From Prosapia bicincta (lineage: Eukaryota; Arthropoda; Insecta; Hemiptera; Cercopidae), in contig JBAIZL010000006.1 in the NCBI GenBank assembly GCA_036971475.1, positions 91,743,046-91,807,045 of the forward strand: a stretch of 64,000 nucleotides of DNA. The letters run 5' to 3'. This document shows positions 13,201 through 26,484 of the stretch, piece after piece. A program made the translations under genes and the position numbers. Under the pieces are notes generated by a model. It was not told the origin of the DNA, searched no databases, and saw nothing but the letters and a program-made list of their open reading frames with translations. The stretch's first letter is position 1. Every line of letters starts with the position of its first letter.

Positions 13201-14300
13201 AGAATTGATCTATAATACGTATTATAGGAGCTATGGCAATTGTCATATATTTGCTCTAAAAAAAATGCATGAATTATAGTTCATGGATTTTGCGATTTCT
13301 CCAAAAAGTGGATTTCTCATTTAAAATGCATTAATAACGTAGAATCGACCATAGATTCGCATTGTGCATTTAGAATTGAACTATAATACGTATTATAGGA
13401 GCTATGGCAATTGTCATATATTTGCTCTAAAAAAAAATGCATGAATTATAGTTCATGGATTTTGCGATTTCTCCAAAAAGTGGATTTCTCATTTAAAATG
13501 CATTAATAACGTAGAATCGACCATAGATTCGCATTGTGCACTTAGAATTGAACTATAATAAGTATTATAGGAGCTATGGCAATTGTCATATATTTGCTCT
13601 AAAAAAAAATGCATGAATTATAGTTCATGGATTTTGCGATTTCTACAAAAAATGGATTTCTCATTTAAAATGCATTAATAACGTAGAATCGACCATAGAT
13701 TCGCATTGTGCACTTAGAATTGAACTATAATAAGTATTATAGGAGCTATCGCAATTGTCATATATTTGCTCTAAAAAAAATGCATGAATTATAGTTCATG
13801 GATTTTGCGATTTCTACAAAAAATGGATTTCTCATTTAAAATGCATTAATAACGTAGAATCGACCATAGATTCGCATTGTGCGCTTAGAATTGAACTATA
13901 ATAAGTATTATAGGAGCTATCGCAATTGTCATATATTTGCTCTACAAAAAATGCATGAATTATAGTTCATGGATTTTGCGATTTCTACAAAAAATGGATT
14001 TCTCATTTAAAAAGCATAAATAACGTAGAATCGACCATAGATTCGCTATGTGTACTTAGAATTGATCTATAATACGTATTATAGGAGCTATGGCAATTGT
14101 CATATATTTGCTCTAAAAAAAATGCATGAATTATAGTTCATGGATTTTGCGATTTCTCCAAAAAGTGGATTTCTCATTTAAAATGCATTAATAACGTAGA
14201 ATCGACCATAGATTCGCATTGTGCACTTAGAATTGAACTATAATACGTATTATAGGAGCTATGGCAATTGTCATATATTTGCTCTAAAAAAAAATGCATG
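10260..14300 (+). repeat. Pentamer higher-order repeat, ~855 bp
   Basis: The rare TGCGCTTAG variant recurs at about 11,311, 12,166, 13,023 and 13,880, that is every 855-857 bases or five monomers. Each is followed one monomer later by the GCTATGTG and ATACGTAT variants. One earlier interval (10,285 to 11,311) is six monomers, so the period is not strict. The same pair also occurs 855 bases apart at 356 and 1,211. The two units near 13.19 and 14.05 kb share a private GTGTACTTAG change, which points to recent local copying. Confidence 0.75.
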
Positions 14301-14599
14301 AATTATAGTTCATGGATTTTGCGATTTCTACAAAAAATGGATTTCTCATTTAAAAAGCATAAATAACGTAGAATCGACCATAGATTCGCATTGTGCACTT
14401 AGAATTGAACTATAATAAGTATTATAGGAGCTATGGCAATTGTCATATATTTGCTCTAAAAAAAATGCATGAATTATAGTTCATGGACTTTGCGATTTCT
14501 ACAAAAAATGGATTTCTCATTTAAAATGCATTAATAACGTAGAATCGACCATAGATTCGCATTGTGCACTTAGAATTGAACTATAATAAGTATTATAGG

Positions 14600-15320
14600 A
14601 GCTATGGCAATTGTCATATATATTTGCTCTAAAAAAAATGCATGAATTACAGTTCATGGATTTTGCGATTTCTACAAAAAATGGATTTCTCATTTAAAAT
14701 GCATTTAAAAACGTAGAATCGACCATAGATTCGCATTGGGCACTTAGAATTGAAATATAATAAGTATTATAGGAGCTATCGCAATTGTCATATATTTGCT
14801 CTAAAAAAAATGCATGAATAGTTCATGGATTTTGCGATTGCTACAAAAAATGGATTTCTCATTTAAAATGCATTAAGAAAGTAGAATAGACCATAGATTC
14901 GCATTGTGCACTTAGAATTGAACTATAATAAGTATTATAGGAGCTATCGCAATTGCCATATATTTGCTCTAAAAAAAATGCATGAATTATAGTTCATGGA
15001 TTTTGCGATTTCTACAAAAAATGGATTTCTCATCTAAAAAGCATAAATAACGTAGAATCGACCATAGATTCGCATTGTGCACTTAGAATTGAACTATAAT
15101 AAGTATTACGGAGCTATGGCAATTGTCATATATTTGCTCTAAAAAAAATGCATGAATTATAGTTCATGGATTTTGCGATTTCTACAAAAAATGGATTTCT
15201 CATTTAAAATGCTATAATAACGTAGAATCGGCCATAGATTCGCATTGTGCACTTAGAATTGATCTATAATAAGTATTATAGGAGCTATGGCAATTGTCAT
15301 ATATTTGCTCTAAAAAATTG
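14600..15320 (+). repeat. Irregular monomers at a domain boundary
   Basis: Several consecutive copies carry changes seen nowhere nearby: an inserted TA giving TCATATATATTTGC near 14,617, CATTGGGCAC near 14,735, a 4-base loss in the dyad loop (ATGAATAGTTCAT near 14,814), GATTGCTAC near 14,837, AAGAAAGTAGAATAGACC near 14,875, and a shortened AAGTATTACGGAGC near 15,103. This cluster separates domain A from domain B. Less homogenised monomers are expected where two expanding blocks meet; that reading is inference. Confidence 0.7.
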
Positions 15321-18300
15321 CATGAATTATAGTTCATGGATTTTGCGATTTCTACAAAAAATGGATTTCGCATTTGAAATGCATTAATAACGTAGAATCG
15401 ACCATAGATTCGCATTGTGCACTTAGAATTGAACTATAATAAGTATTATAGGAGCTATGGCAATTGTCATACATTTGCTCTAAAAAAAATGCATGAAATA
15501 TAGTTCATGGATTTTGCAATTTCTACAAAAAATGGATTTCTCATTTAAAATGCATTAATAACGTAGAATCGACCATAGATTCGCATTGTGCACTTAGAAT
15601 TGAACTATAATAAGTATTATAGGAGCTATGGCAATTGTCATGTATTTGCTCTAAAAAAATGCATGAATTATAGTTCATGGATTTTGCGATTTCTACAAAA
15701 AATGGATTTCTCATTTAAAAAGCATAAATAACGTAGAATCGACCATAGATTCGCATTGTGCACTTAGAGTTGAACTATAATAAGTATTATAGGAGCTATC
15801 GCAATTGTCATATATTTGCTCTAAAAAAAATGCATGAATTATAGTTCATGGATTTTGCGATTTCTACAAAAAATGGATTTCTCATCTAAAATGCATTAAT
15901 AACGTAGAATCGACCATAGATTCGCATTGTGCAATTAGAATTGATCTATAATAAGTATTATAGGAGCTATCGCAATTGTCATATATTTGCTCTAAAAAAA
16001 TGCATGAATTATAGTTCATGGAATTTGCGATTTCTACAAAAAATGGATTTCTCATATGAAATGCATTAATAACGTAGAATCGACCATAGATTCGCATTGT
16101 GCACTTAGAATTGAACTATAATAAGTATTATAGGAGCTATGGCAATTGTCATATATTTGCTCTAAAAAAAATGCATGAATTATAATTCATGGATTTTGCG
16201 ATTTCTACAAAAAATGGATTTCTCATTTAAAATGCATAAAAAACGTAGCATCGACCATAGATTCGCATTGTGCACTTAGAATTGAACTATAATAAGTATT
16301 ATAGGAGCTATGGCAATTGTCATATATTTGCTCTAAAAACAATGCATGAATTATAGTTCATGGATTTTGCGATTTCTACAAAAAATGGATTTCTCATTTA
16401 AAATGCATAAATAACGTAGAATCGACCATAGATTCGCATTGTGCACTTAGAATTGAACTATAATAAGTATTATAGGAGCTATCGCAATTGTCATATATTT
16501 GCTCTACAAAAAATGCATGAATTATAGTCCATGGATTTTGCGATTTCTACAAAAAATGGATTTCTCATTTAAAATGCATTAATAACGTAGAATCGACCAT
16601 AGATTCGCATTGTGCACTTAGAATTGATCTATAATAAGTATTATAGGAGCTATGGCAATTGTCATATATTTGCTCTAAAAAAATGCACGAATTATAGTTC
16701 ATGGATTTTGCGATTTCTACAAAAAATGGATTTCTCATTTAAAATGCATTAATAACGTAGAATCGACCATAGATTCGCATTGTGCACTTAGAATTGAACT
16801 ATAATAATTATTATAGGAGCTATGGCAATTGTCATATATTTGCTCTAAAAAAAATGCATGAATTATAGTTCATGGATTTTGCGATTTCTACAAAAAATGG
16901 ATTTCTCATTTGAAATGCATTAATAACGTAGAATCGACCATAGATTCGCATTGTGCACTTAGAATTGAACTATAATAAGTATTATAGGAGCTATCGCAAT
17001 TGTCATATATTTGCTCTAAAAAAAATGCATGAATTATAGTTCATGGATTTTGCGATTTCTACAAAAAATGGATTTCTCATTTAAAATGCATAAATAACGT
17101 AGCATCGACCATAGATTCGCATTGTGCACTTAGAATTGAACTATAATAAGTATTATAGGAGCTATGGCAATTGTCATATATTTGCTCTAAAAACAATGCA
17201 TGAATTATAGTTCATGGATTTTGCGATTTCTACAAAAAATGGATTTCTCATTTAAAATGCATAAATAACGTAGAATCGACCATAGATTCTCATTGTGCAC
17301 TTAGAATTGAACTATAATAAGTATTATAGGAGCTATCGCAATTGTCATATATTTGCTCTAAAAAAAATGCATGAATTATAGTTCATGGATTTTGCGATTT
17401 CTACAAAAAATGGATTTCTCATTTGAAATGCATTAATAACGTAGAATCGACCATAGATTCGCATTGTGCACTTAGAATTGAACTATAATAAGTATTATAG
17501 GAGCTATGGCAATTGTCATATATTTGCTCTAAAAAAAATGCATGAATTATAGTTCATGGATTTTGCGATTTCTACAAAAAATGGATTTCTCATTTAAAAT
17601 GCATTAATAACGTATAATCGACCATAGATTCGCATTGTGCACTTAGAATTGAACTATAATAAGTATTATAGGAGCTATCGCAATTGTCATATATTTGCTC
17701 TAAAAAAAATGCATGAATTATAGTTCATGGATTTTGCGATTTCTACAAAAAATGGATTTCTCATTTAAAATGCATTAATAACGTAGAATCAACCATAGAT
17801 TCGCATTGTGCACTTAGAATTGAACTATAATAAGTATTATAGGAGCTATCGCAATTGTCATATATTTGCTCTAAAAAAAATGCATGAATTATAGTTCATG
17901 GATTTTGCGATTTTTACAAATAATGGATTTCTCATTTAAAATGCATAGATAACGTAGCATCGACCATAGATTCGCATTGTGCACTTAGAATTGAACTATA
18001 ATAAGTATTATAGGAGCTATCGCAATTGTCATATATTTGCTCTAAAAAAAATGCATGAATTATAGTTCATGGATTTTGCGATTTCTACAAAAAATGGATT
18101 TCTCATTTAAAATGCATTAATAACGTAGAATCGGCCATAGATTCGCATTGTGCACTTCGAATTGATCTATAATAAGTATTATAGGAGCTATGGCAATTGT
18201 CATATATTTGCTCTAAAAAAATGCACGAATTATAGTTCATGGATTTTGCGATTTCTACAAAAAATGGATTTCTCATTTAAAATGCATTAATAACGTAGAA

Positions 18301-19770
18301 TCGACCATAGATTCGCATTGTGCATTTAGAATTGAACTATAATAAGTATTATAGGAGCTATTGCAATTGTCATATATTTGCTCTAAAAAAAATGCATGAA
18401 TTATAGTTCATGGATTTTGCAATTTCTACAAAAAATGGATTTCTCATTTAAAATGCATTAATAACGTAGAATCGGCCATAGATTCGCATTGTGCACTTAG
18501 AATTGATCTATAATAAGTATTATAGGAGCTATGGCAATTGTCATATATTTGCTCTAAAAAAATGCACGAATTATAGTTCATGGATTTTGCGATTTCTACA
18601 AAAAATGGATTTCTCATTTAAAATGCATAAATAACGTAGAATCGACCATAGATTCTCATTGTGCACTTAGAATTGAACTATAATAAGTATTATAGGAGCT
18701 ATCGCAATTGTCATATATTTGCTCTAAAAAAAATGCATGAATTATAGTTCATGGATTTTGCGATTTCTACAAAAAATGGATTTCTCATTTGAAATGCATT
18801 AATAACGTAGAATCGACCATAGATTCGCATTGTGCACTTAGAATTGAACTATAATAAGTATTATAGGAGCTATGGCAATTGTCATATATTTGCTCTAAAA
18901 AAAATGCATGAATTATAGTTCATGGATTTTGCGATTTCTACAAAAAATGGATTTCTCATTTAAAATGCATTAATAACGTATAATCGACCATAGATTCGCA
19001 TTGTGCACTTAGAATTGAACTATAATAAGTATTATAGGAGCTATCGCAATTGTCATATATTTGCTCTAAAAAAAATGCATGAATTATAGTTCATGGATTT
19101 TGCGATTTCTACAAAAAATGGATTTCTCATTTAAAATGCATTAATAACGTAGAATCGACCATAGATTCGCATTGTGCACTTAGAATTGAACTATAATAAG
19201 TATTATAGGAGCTATCGCAATTGTCATATATTTGCTCTAAAAAAAATGCATGAATTATAGTTCATGGATTTTGCGATTTTTACAAAAAATGGATTTCTCA
19301 TTTAAAATGCATAGATAACGTAGCATCGACCATAGATTCGCATTGTGCACTTAGAATTGAACTATAATAAGTATTATAGGAGCTATCGCAATTGTCATAT
19401 ATTTGCTCTAAAAAAAATGCATGAATTATAGTTCATGGATTTTGCGATTTCTACAAAAAATGGATTTCTCATTTAAAATGCATTAATAACGTAGAATCGG
19501 CCATAGATTCGCATTGTGCACTTAGAATTGATCTATAATAAGTATTATAGGAGCTATGGCAATTGTCATATATTTGCTCTAAAAAAATGCACGAATTATA
19601 GTTCATGGATTTTGCGATTTCTACAAAAAATGGATTTCTCATTTAAAATGCATTAATAACGTAGAATCGACCATAGATTCGCATTGTGCATTTAGAATTG
19701 AACTATAATAAGTATTATAGGAGCTATTGCAATTGTCATATATTTGCTCTAAAAAAAATGCATGAATTAT

Positions 19771-22700
19771 AGTTCATGGATTTTGCGATTTCTACAAAAA
19801 ATGGATTTCTCATTTAAAATGCATTAATAACGTAGAATCGGCCATAGATTCGCATTGTGCACTTAGAATTGATCTATAATAAGTATTATAGGAGCTATGG
19901 CAATTGTCATATATTTGCTCTAAAAAAATGCACGAATTATAGTTCATGGATTTTGCGATTTCTACAAAAAATGGATTTCTCATTTAAAATGCATTAATAA
20001 CGTAGAATCGACCATAGATTCGCATTGTGCACTTAGAATTGAACTATAATAAGTATTATAGGAGCTATCGCAATTGTCATATATTTGCTCTAAAAAAAAT
20101 GCATGAATTATAGTTCATGGATTTTGCGATTTCTACAAAAAATGGATTTCTCATTTAAAATGCATTAATAACGTAGAATCGACCATAGATTCGCATTGTG
20201 CACTTAGAATTGAACTATAATAAGTATTATAGGAGCTATGGCAATTGTCATATATTTGCTCTAAAAAAAATGCATGAATTATAGTTCATGGATTTTGCGA
20301 TTTCTACAAAAAATGGATTTCTCATTTAAAATGCATAAATAACGTAGAATCGACCATAGATTCGCATTGTGCACTTAGAATTGAACTATAATAAGTATTA
20401 TAGGAGCTATCGCAATTGTCATATATTTGCTCTACAAAAAATGCATGAATTATAGTCCATGGATTTTGCGATTTCTACAAAAAATGGATTTCTCATTTAA
20501 AATGCATAAATAACGTAGAATCGACCATAGATTCGCATTGTGCACTTAGAATTGATCTATAATAAGTATTATAGGAGCTATGGCAATTGTCATATATTTG
20601 CTCTAAAAAAATGCACGAATTATAGTTCATGGATTTTGCGATTTCTACAAAAAATGGATTTCTCATTTAAAATGCATTAATAACGTAGAATCGACCATAG
20701 ATTCGCATTGTGCACTTAGAATTGAACTATAATAAGTATTATAGGAGCTATCGCAATTGTCATATATTTGCTCTAAAAAAAATGCATGAATTATAGTTCA
20801 TGGATTTTTCGATTTCTACAAAAAATGGATTTCTCATTTAAAATGCATAAATAACGTAGCATCGACCATAGATTCGCATTGTGCACTTAGAATTGAACTA
20901 TAATAAGTATTATAGGAGCTATGGCAATTGTCATATATTTGCTCTAAAAACAATGCATGAATTATAGTTCATGGATTTTGCGATTTCTACAAAAAATGGA
21001 TTTCTCATTTGAAATGCATTAATAACGTAGAATCGACCATAGATTCGCATTGTGCACTTAGAATTGATCTATAATAAGTATTATAGGAGCTATGGCAATT
21101 GTCATATATTTGCTCTAAAAAAAATGCATGAATTATAGTTCATGGATTTTGCGATTTCTACAAAAAATGGATTTCTCATTTAAAATGCATTAATAACGTA
21201 GAATCGACCATAGAATTGCATTGTGCACTTAGAATTGAACTATAATAAGTATTATAGGAGCTATCGCAATTGTCATATATTTGCTCTAAAAAAAATGCAT
21301 GAATTATAGTTCATGGATTTTGCGATTTCTACAAAAAATGGATTTCTCATTTAAAATGCATTAATAACGTAGAATCGACCATAGATTCGCATTGTGCACT
21401 TAGAATTGAACTATAATAAGTATTATAGGAGCTATCGCAATTGTCATATATTTGCTCTAAAAAAAATGCATGAATTATAGTTCATGGATTTTGCGATTTT
21501 TACAAAAAATGGATTTCTCATTTAAAATGCATAGATAACGTAGCATCGACCATAGATTCGCATTGTGCACTTAGAATTGAACTATAATAAGTATTATAGG
21601 AGCTATCGCAATTGTCATATATTTGCTCTAAAAAAAATGCATGAATTATAGTTCATGGATTTTGCGATTTCTACAAAAAATGGATTTCTCATTTAAAATG
21701 CATTAATAACGTAGAATCGGCCATAGATTCGCATTGTGCACTTAGAATTGATCTATAATAAGTATTATAGGAGCTATGGCAATTGTCATATATTTGCTCT
21801 AAAAAAATGCACGAATTATAGTTCATGGATTTTGCGATTTCTACAAAAAATGGATTTCTCATTTAAAATGCATTAATAACGTAGAATCGACCATAGATTC
21901 GCATTGTGCATTTAGAATTGAACTATAATAAGTATTATAGGAGCTATTGCAATTGTCATATATTTGCTCTAAAAAAAATGCATGAATTATAGTTCATGGA
22001 TTATGCAATTTCTACAAAAAATGGATTTCTCATTTAAAATGCATTAATAACGTAGAATCGGCCATAGATTCGCATTGTGCACTTAGAATTGATCTATAAT
22101 AAGTATTATAGGAGCTATGGCAATTGTCATATATTTGCTCTAAAAAAATGCACGAATTATAGTTCATGGATTTTGCGATTTCTACAAAAAATGGATTTCT
22201 CATTTAAAATGCATAGATAACGTAGCATCGACCATAGATTCGCATTGTGCACTTAGAATTGAACTATAATAAGTATTATAGGAGCTATCGCAATTGTCAT
22301 ATATTTGCTCTAAAAAAATGCACGAATTATAGTTCATGGATTTTGCGATTTCTACAAAAAATGGATTTCTCATTTAAAATGCATTAATAACGTAGAATCG
22401 GCCATAGATTCGCATTGTGCACTTAGAATTGATCTATAATAAGTATTATAGGAGCTATGGCAATTGTCATATATTTGCTCTAAAAAAATGCACGAATTAT
22501 AGTTCATGGATTTTGCGATTTCTACAAAAAATGGATTTCTCATTTAAAATGCATTAATAACGTAGAATCGACCATAGATTCGCATTGTGCACTTAGAATT
22601 GAACTATAATAAGTATTATAGGAGCTATCGCAATTGTCATATATTTGCTCTAAAAAAAATGCATGAATTATAGTTCATGGATTTTGCGATTTCTACAAAA

Positions 22701-24905
22701 AATGGATTTCTCATTTAAAATGCATTAATAACGTAGAATCGACCATAGATTCGCATTGTGCACTTAGAATTGAACTATAATAAGTATTATAGGAGCTATG
22801 GCAATTGTCATATATTTGCTCTAAAAAAAATGCATGAATTATAGTTCATGGATTTTGCGATTTCTACAAAAAATGGATTTCTCATTTAAAATGCATAAAT
22901 AACGTAGAATCGACCATAGATTCGCATTGTGCACTTAGAATTGAACTATAATAAGTATTATAGGAGCTATCGCAATTGTCATATATTTGCTCTACAAAAA
23001 ATGCATGAATTATAGTCCATGGATTTTGCGATTTCTACAAAAAATGGATTTCTCATTTAAAATGCATAAATAACGTAGAATCGACCATAGATTCGCATTG
23101 TGCACTTAGAATTGATCTATAATAAGTATTATAGGAGCTATGGCAATTGTCATATATTTGCTCTAAAAAAATGCACGAATTATAGTTCATGGATTTTGCG
23201 ATTTCTACAAAAAATGGATTTCTCATTTAAAATGCATTAATAACGTAGAATCGACCATAGATTCGCATTGTGCACTTAGAATTGAACTATAATAAGTATT
23301 ATAGGAGCTATCGCAATTGTCATATATTTGCTCTAAAAAAAATGCATGAATTATAGTTCATGGATTTTTCGATTTCTACAAAAAATGGATTTCTCATTTA
23401 AAATGCATAAATAACGTAGCATCGACCATAGATTCGCATTGTGCACTTAGAATTGAACTATAATAAGTATTATAGGAGCTATGGCAATTGTCATATATTT
23501 GCTCTAAAAACAATGCATGAATTATAGTTCATGGATTTTGCGATTTCTACAAAAAATGGATTTCTCATTTGAAATGCATTAATAACGTAGAATCGACCAT
23601 AGATTCGCATTGTGCACTTAGAATTGATCTATAATAAGTATTATAGGAGCTATGGCAATTGTCATATATTTGCTCTAAAAAAAATGCATGAATTATAGTT
23701 CATGGATTTTGCGATTTCTACAAAAAATGGATTTCTCATTTAAAATGCATTAATAACGTAGAATCGACCATAGAATTGCATTGTGCACTTAGAATTGAAC
23801 TATAATAAGTATTATAGGAGCTATCGCAATTGTCATATATTTGCTCTAAAAAAAATGCATGAATTATAGTTCATGGATTTTGCGATTTCTACAAAAAATG
23901 GATTTCTCATTTAAAATGCATTAATAACGTAGAATCGACCATAGATTCGCATTGTGCACTTAGAATTGAACTATAATAAGTATTATAGGAGCTATCGCAA
24001 TTGTCATATATTTGCTCTAAAAAAAATGCATGAATTATAGTTCATGGATTTTGCGATTTTTACAAAAAATGGATTTCTCATTTAAAATGCATAGATAACG
24101 TAGCATCGACCATAGATTCGCATTGTGCACTTAGAATTGAACTATAATAAGTATTATAGGAGCTATCGCAATTGTCATATATTTGCTCTAAAAAAAATGC
24201 ATGAATTATAGTTCATGGATTTTGCGATTTCTACAAAAAATGGATTTCTCATTTAAAATGCATTAATAACGTAGAATCGGCCATAGATTCGCATTGTGCA
24301 CTTAGAATTGATCTATAATAAGTATTATAGGAGCTATGGCAATTGTCATATATTTGCTCTAAAAAAATGCACGAATTATAGTTCATGGATTTTGCGATTT
24401 CTACAAAAAATGGATTTCTCATTTAAAATGCATTAATAACGTAGAATCGACCATAGATTCGCATTGTGCATTTAGAATTGAACTATAATAAGTATTATAG
24501 GAGCTATTGCAATTGTCATATATTTGCTCTAAAAAAAATGCATGAATTATAGTTCATGGATTATGCAATTTCTACAAAAAATGGATTTCTCATTTAAAAT
24601 GCATTAATAACGTAGAATCGGCCATAGATTCGCATTGTGCACTTAGAATTGATCTATAATAAGTATTATAGGAGCTATGGCAATTGTCATATATTTGCTC
24701 TAAAAAAATGCACGAATTATAGTTCATGGATTTTGCGATTTCTACAAAAAATGGATTTCTCATTTAAAATGCATAGATAACGTAGCATCGACCATAGATT
24801 CGCATTGTGCACTTAGAATTGAACTATAATAAGTATTATAGGAGCTATCGCAATTGTCATATATTTGCTCTAAAAAAATGCACGAATTATAGTTCATGGA
24901 TTTTG
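19771..24905 (+). repeat. Two tandem copies of a 15-monomer, 2,560-bp higher-order unit
   Basis: Sequence from about 19,771 to 22,340 aligns at a constant offset of 2,560 bases with about 22,331 to 24,905. Private variants match in both copies: ATAGTCCATGG (ending 20,460 and 23,020), TAGAATTGCATTG (about 21,211 and 23,771), and GGATTATGCAATT (about 22,001 and 24,561). The match ends on the left where 19,751-19,760 reads ATGCATG against ATGCACG, and on the right at about 24,910 where TTTTTACA replaces TTTCTACA. The few differences seen suggest a very recent duplication. Confidence 0.88.
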
Positions 24906-26484
24906 CGATTTTTACAAAAAATGGATTTCTCATTTAAAATGCATAGATAACGTAGCATCGACCATAGATTCGCATTGTGCACTTAGAATTGAACTATAAT
25001 AAGTATTATAGGAGCTATCGCAATTGTCATATATTTGCTCTAAAAAAAATGCATGAATTATAGTTCATGGATTTTGCGATTTCTACAAAAAATGGATTTC
25101 TCATTTAAAATGCATTAATAACGTAGAATCGACCATAGATTCTCATTGTGCACTTAGAATTGAACTATAATAAGTATTATAGGAGCTATCGCAATTGTCA
25201 TATATTTGCTCTAAAAAAAATGCATGAATTATAGTTCATGGATTTTGCGATTTCTACAAAAAATGGATTTCTCATTTGAAATGCATTAATAACGTAGAAT
25301 CGACCATAGATTCGCATTGTGCACTTAGAATTGAACTATAATAAGTATTATAGGAGCTATCGCAATTGTCATATATTTGCTCTAAAAAAAATGCATGAAT
25401 TATAGTTCATGGATTTTGCGATTTTTACAAAAAATGGATTTCTCATTTAAAATGCATAGATAACGTAGCATCGACCATAGATTCGCATTGTGCACTTAGA
25501 ATTGAACTATAATAAGTATTATAGGAGCTATCGCAATTGTCATATATTTGCTCTAAAAAAAATGCATGAATTATAGTTCATGGATTTTGCGATTTCTACA
25601 AAAAATGGATTTTTCATTTAAAATGCATTAATAACGTAGAATCGGCCATAGATTCGCATTGTGCACTTAGAATTGATCTATAATAAGTATTATAGGAGCT
25701 ATGGCAATTGTCATATATTTGCTCTAAAAAAATGCACGAATTATAGTTCATGGATTTTGCGATTTCTACAAAAAATGGATTTCTCATTTAAAATGCATTA
25801 ATAACGTAGAATCGACCATAGATTCGCATTGTGCATTTAGAATTGAACTATAATAAGTATTATAGGAGCTATTGCAATTGTCATATATTTGCTCTAAAAA
25901 AAATGCATGAATTATAGTTCATGGATTTTGCGATTTCTACAAAAAATGGATTTCTCATTTAAAATGCATTAATAACGTAGAATCGGCCATAGATTCGCAT
26001 TGTGCACTTAGAATTGATCTATAATAAGTATTATAGGAGCTATGGCAATTGTCATATATTTGCTCTAAAAAAATGCACGAATTATAGTTCATGGATTTTG
26101 CGATTTCTACAAAAAATGGATTTCTCATTTAAAATGCATTAATAACGTAGAATCGACCATAGATTCGCATTGTGCACTTAGAATTGAACTATAATAAGTA
26201 TTATAGGAGCTATCGCAATTGTCATATATTTGCTCTAAAAAAATGCATGAATTATAGTTCATGGATTTTGCGATTTCTACAAAAAATGGATTTCTCATTT
26301 AAAATGCATTAATAACGTAGAATCGACCATAGATTCGCATTGTGCACTTAGAATTGAACTATAATAAGTATTATAGGAGCTATCGCAATTGTCATATATT
26401 TGCTCTAAAAAAAATGCATGAATTATAGTTCATGGATTTTGCGATTTTTACAAAAAATGGATTTCTCATTTAAAATGCATAGAT

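Larger units (their letters stand above)
1..14600 (+). repeat. Satellite domain A: mixed variants with pentamer runs at both ends
   Basis: This stretch has its own diagnostic variants. They include GTGCGCTTAG in place of GTGCACTTAG, GCTATGTGCAC in place of GCATTGTGCAC, CTACAAAAAATG in the first A-run, GATCTATAATACG in the dyad, and CATTTAAAAACG near the monomer end. A GTGCGC monomer is usually followed directly by a GCTATGTGC monomer (for example around 356/526, 1,211/1,377, 10,285/10,449, 11,311/11,474). The middle (about 2-10 kb) carries other variants such as AATAGACCATAGATTGG and CATTTGAAATG, shared at longer spacings. Nothing other than satellite is present. Confidence 0.8.

Noticed and set aside
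15212..16097. Minus-strand open frames of 67 and 71 codons in the satellite
   Set aside because: They read MRIYGRFYVINAF-type text that is simply the reverse strand of one monomer. They exist only where the A-run length or an indel removes a stop, and similar frames occur wherever that happens (34,046-34,237 and 44,138-44,329). There is no sign of selection or translation.
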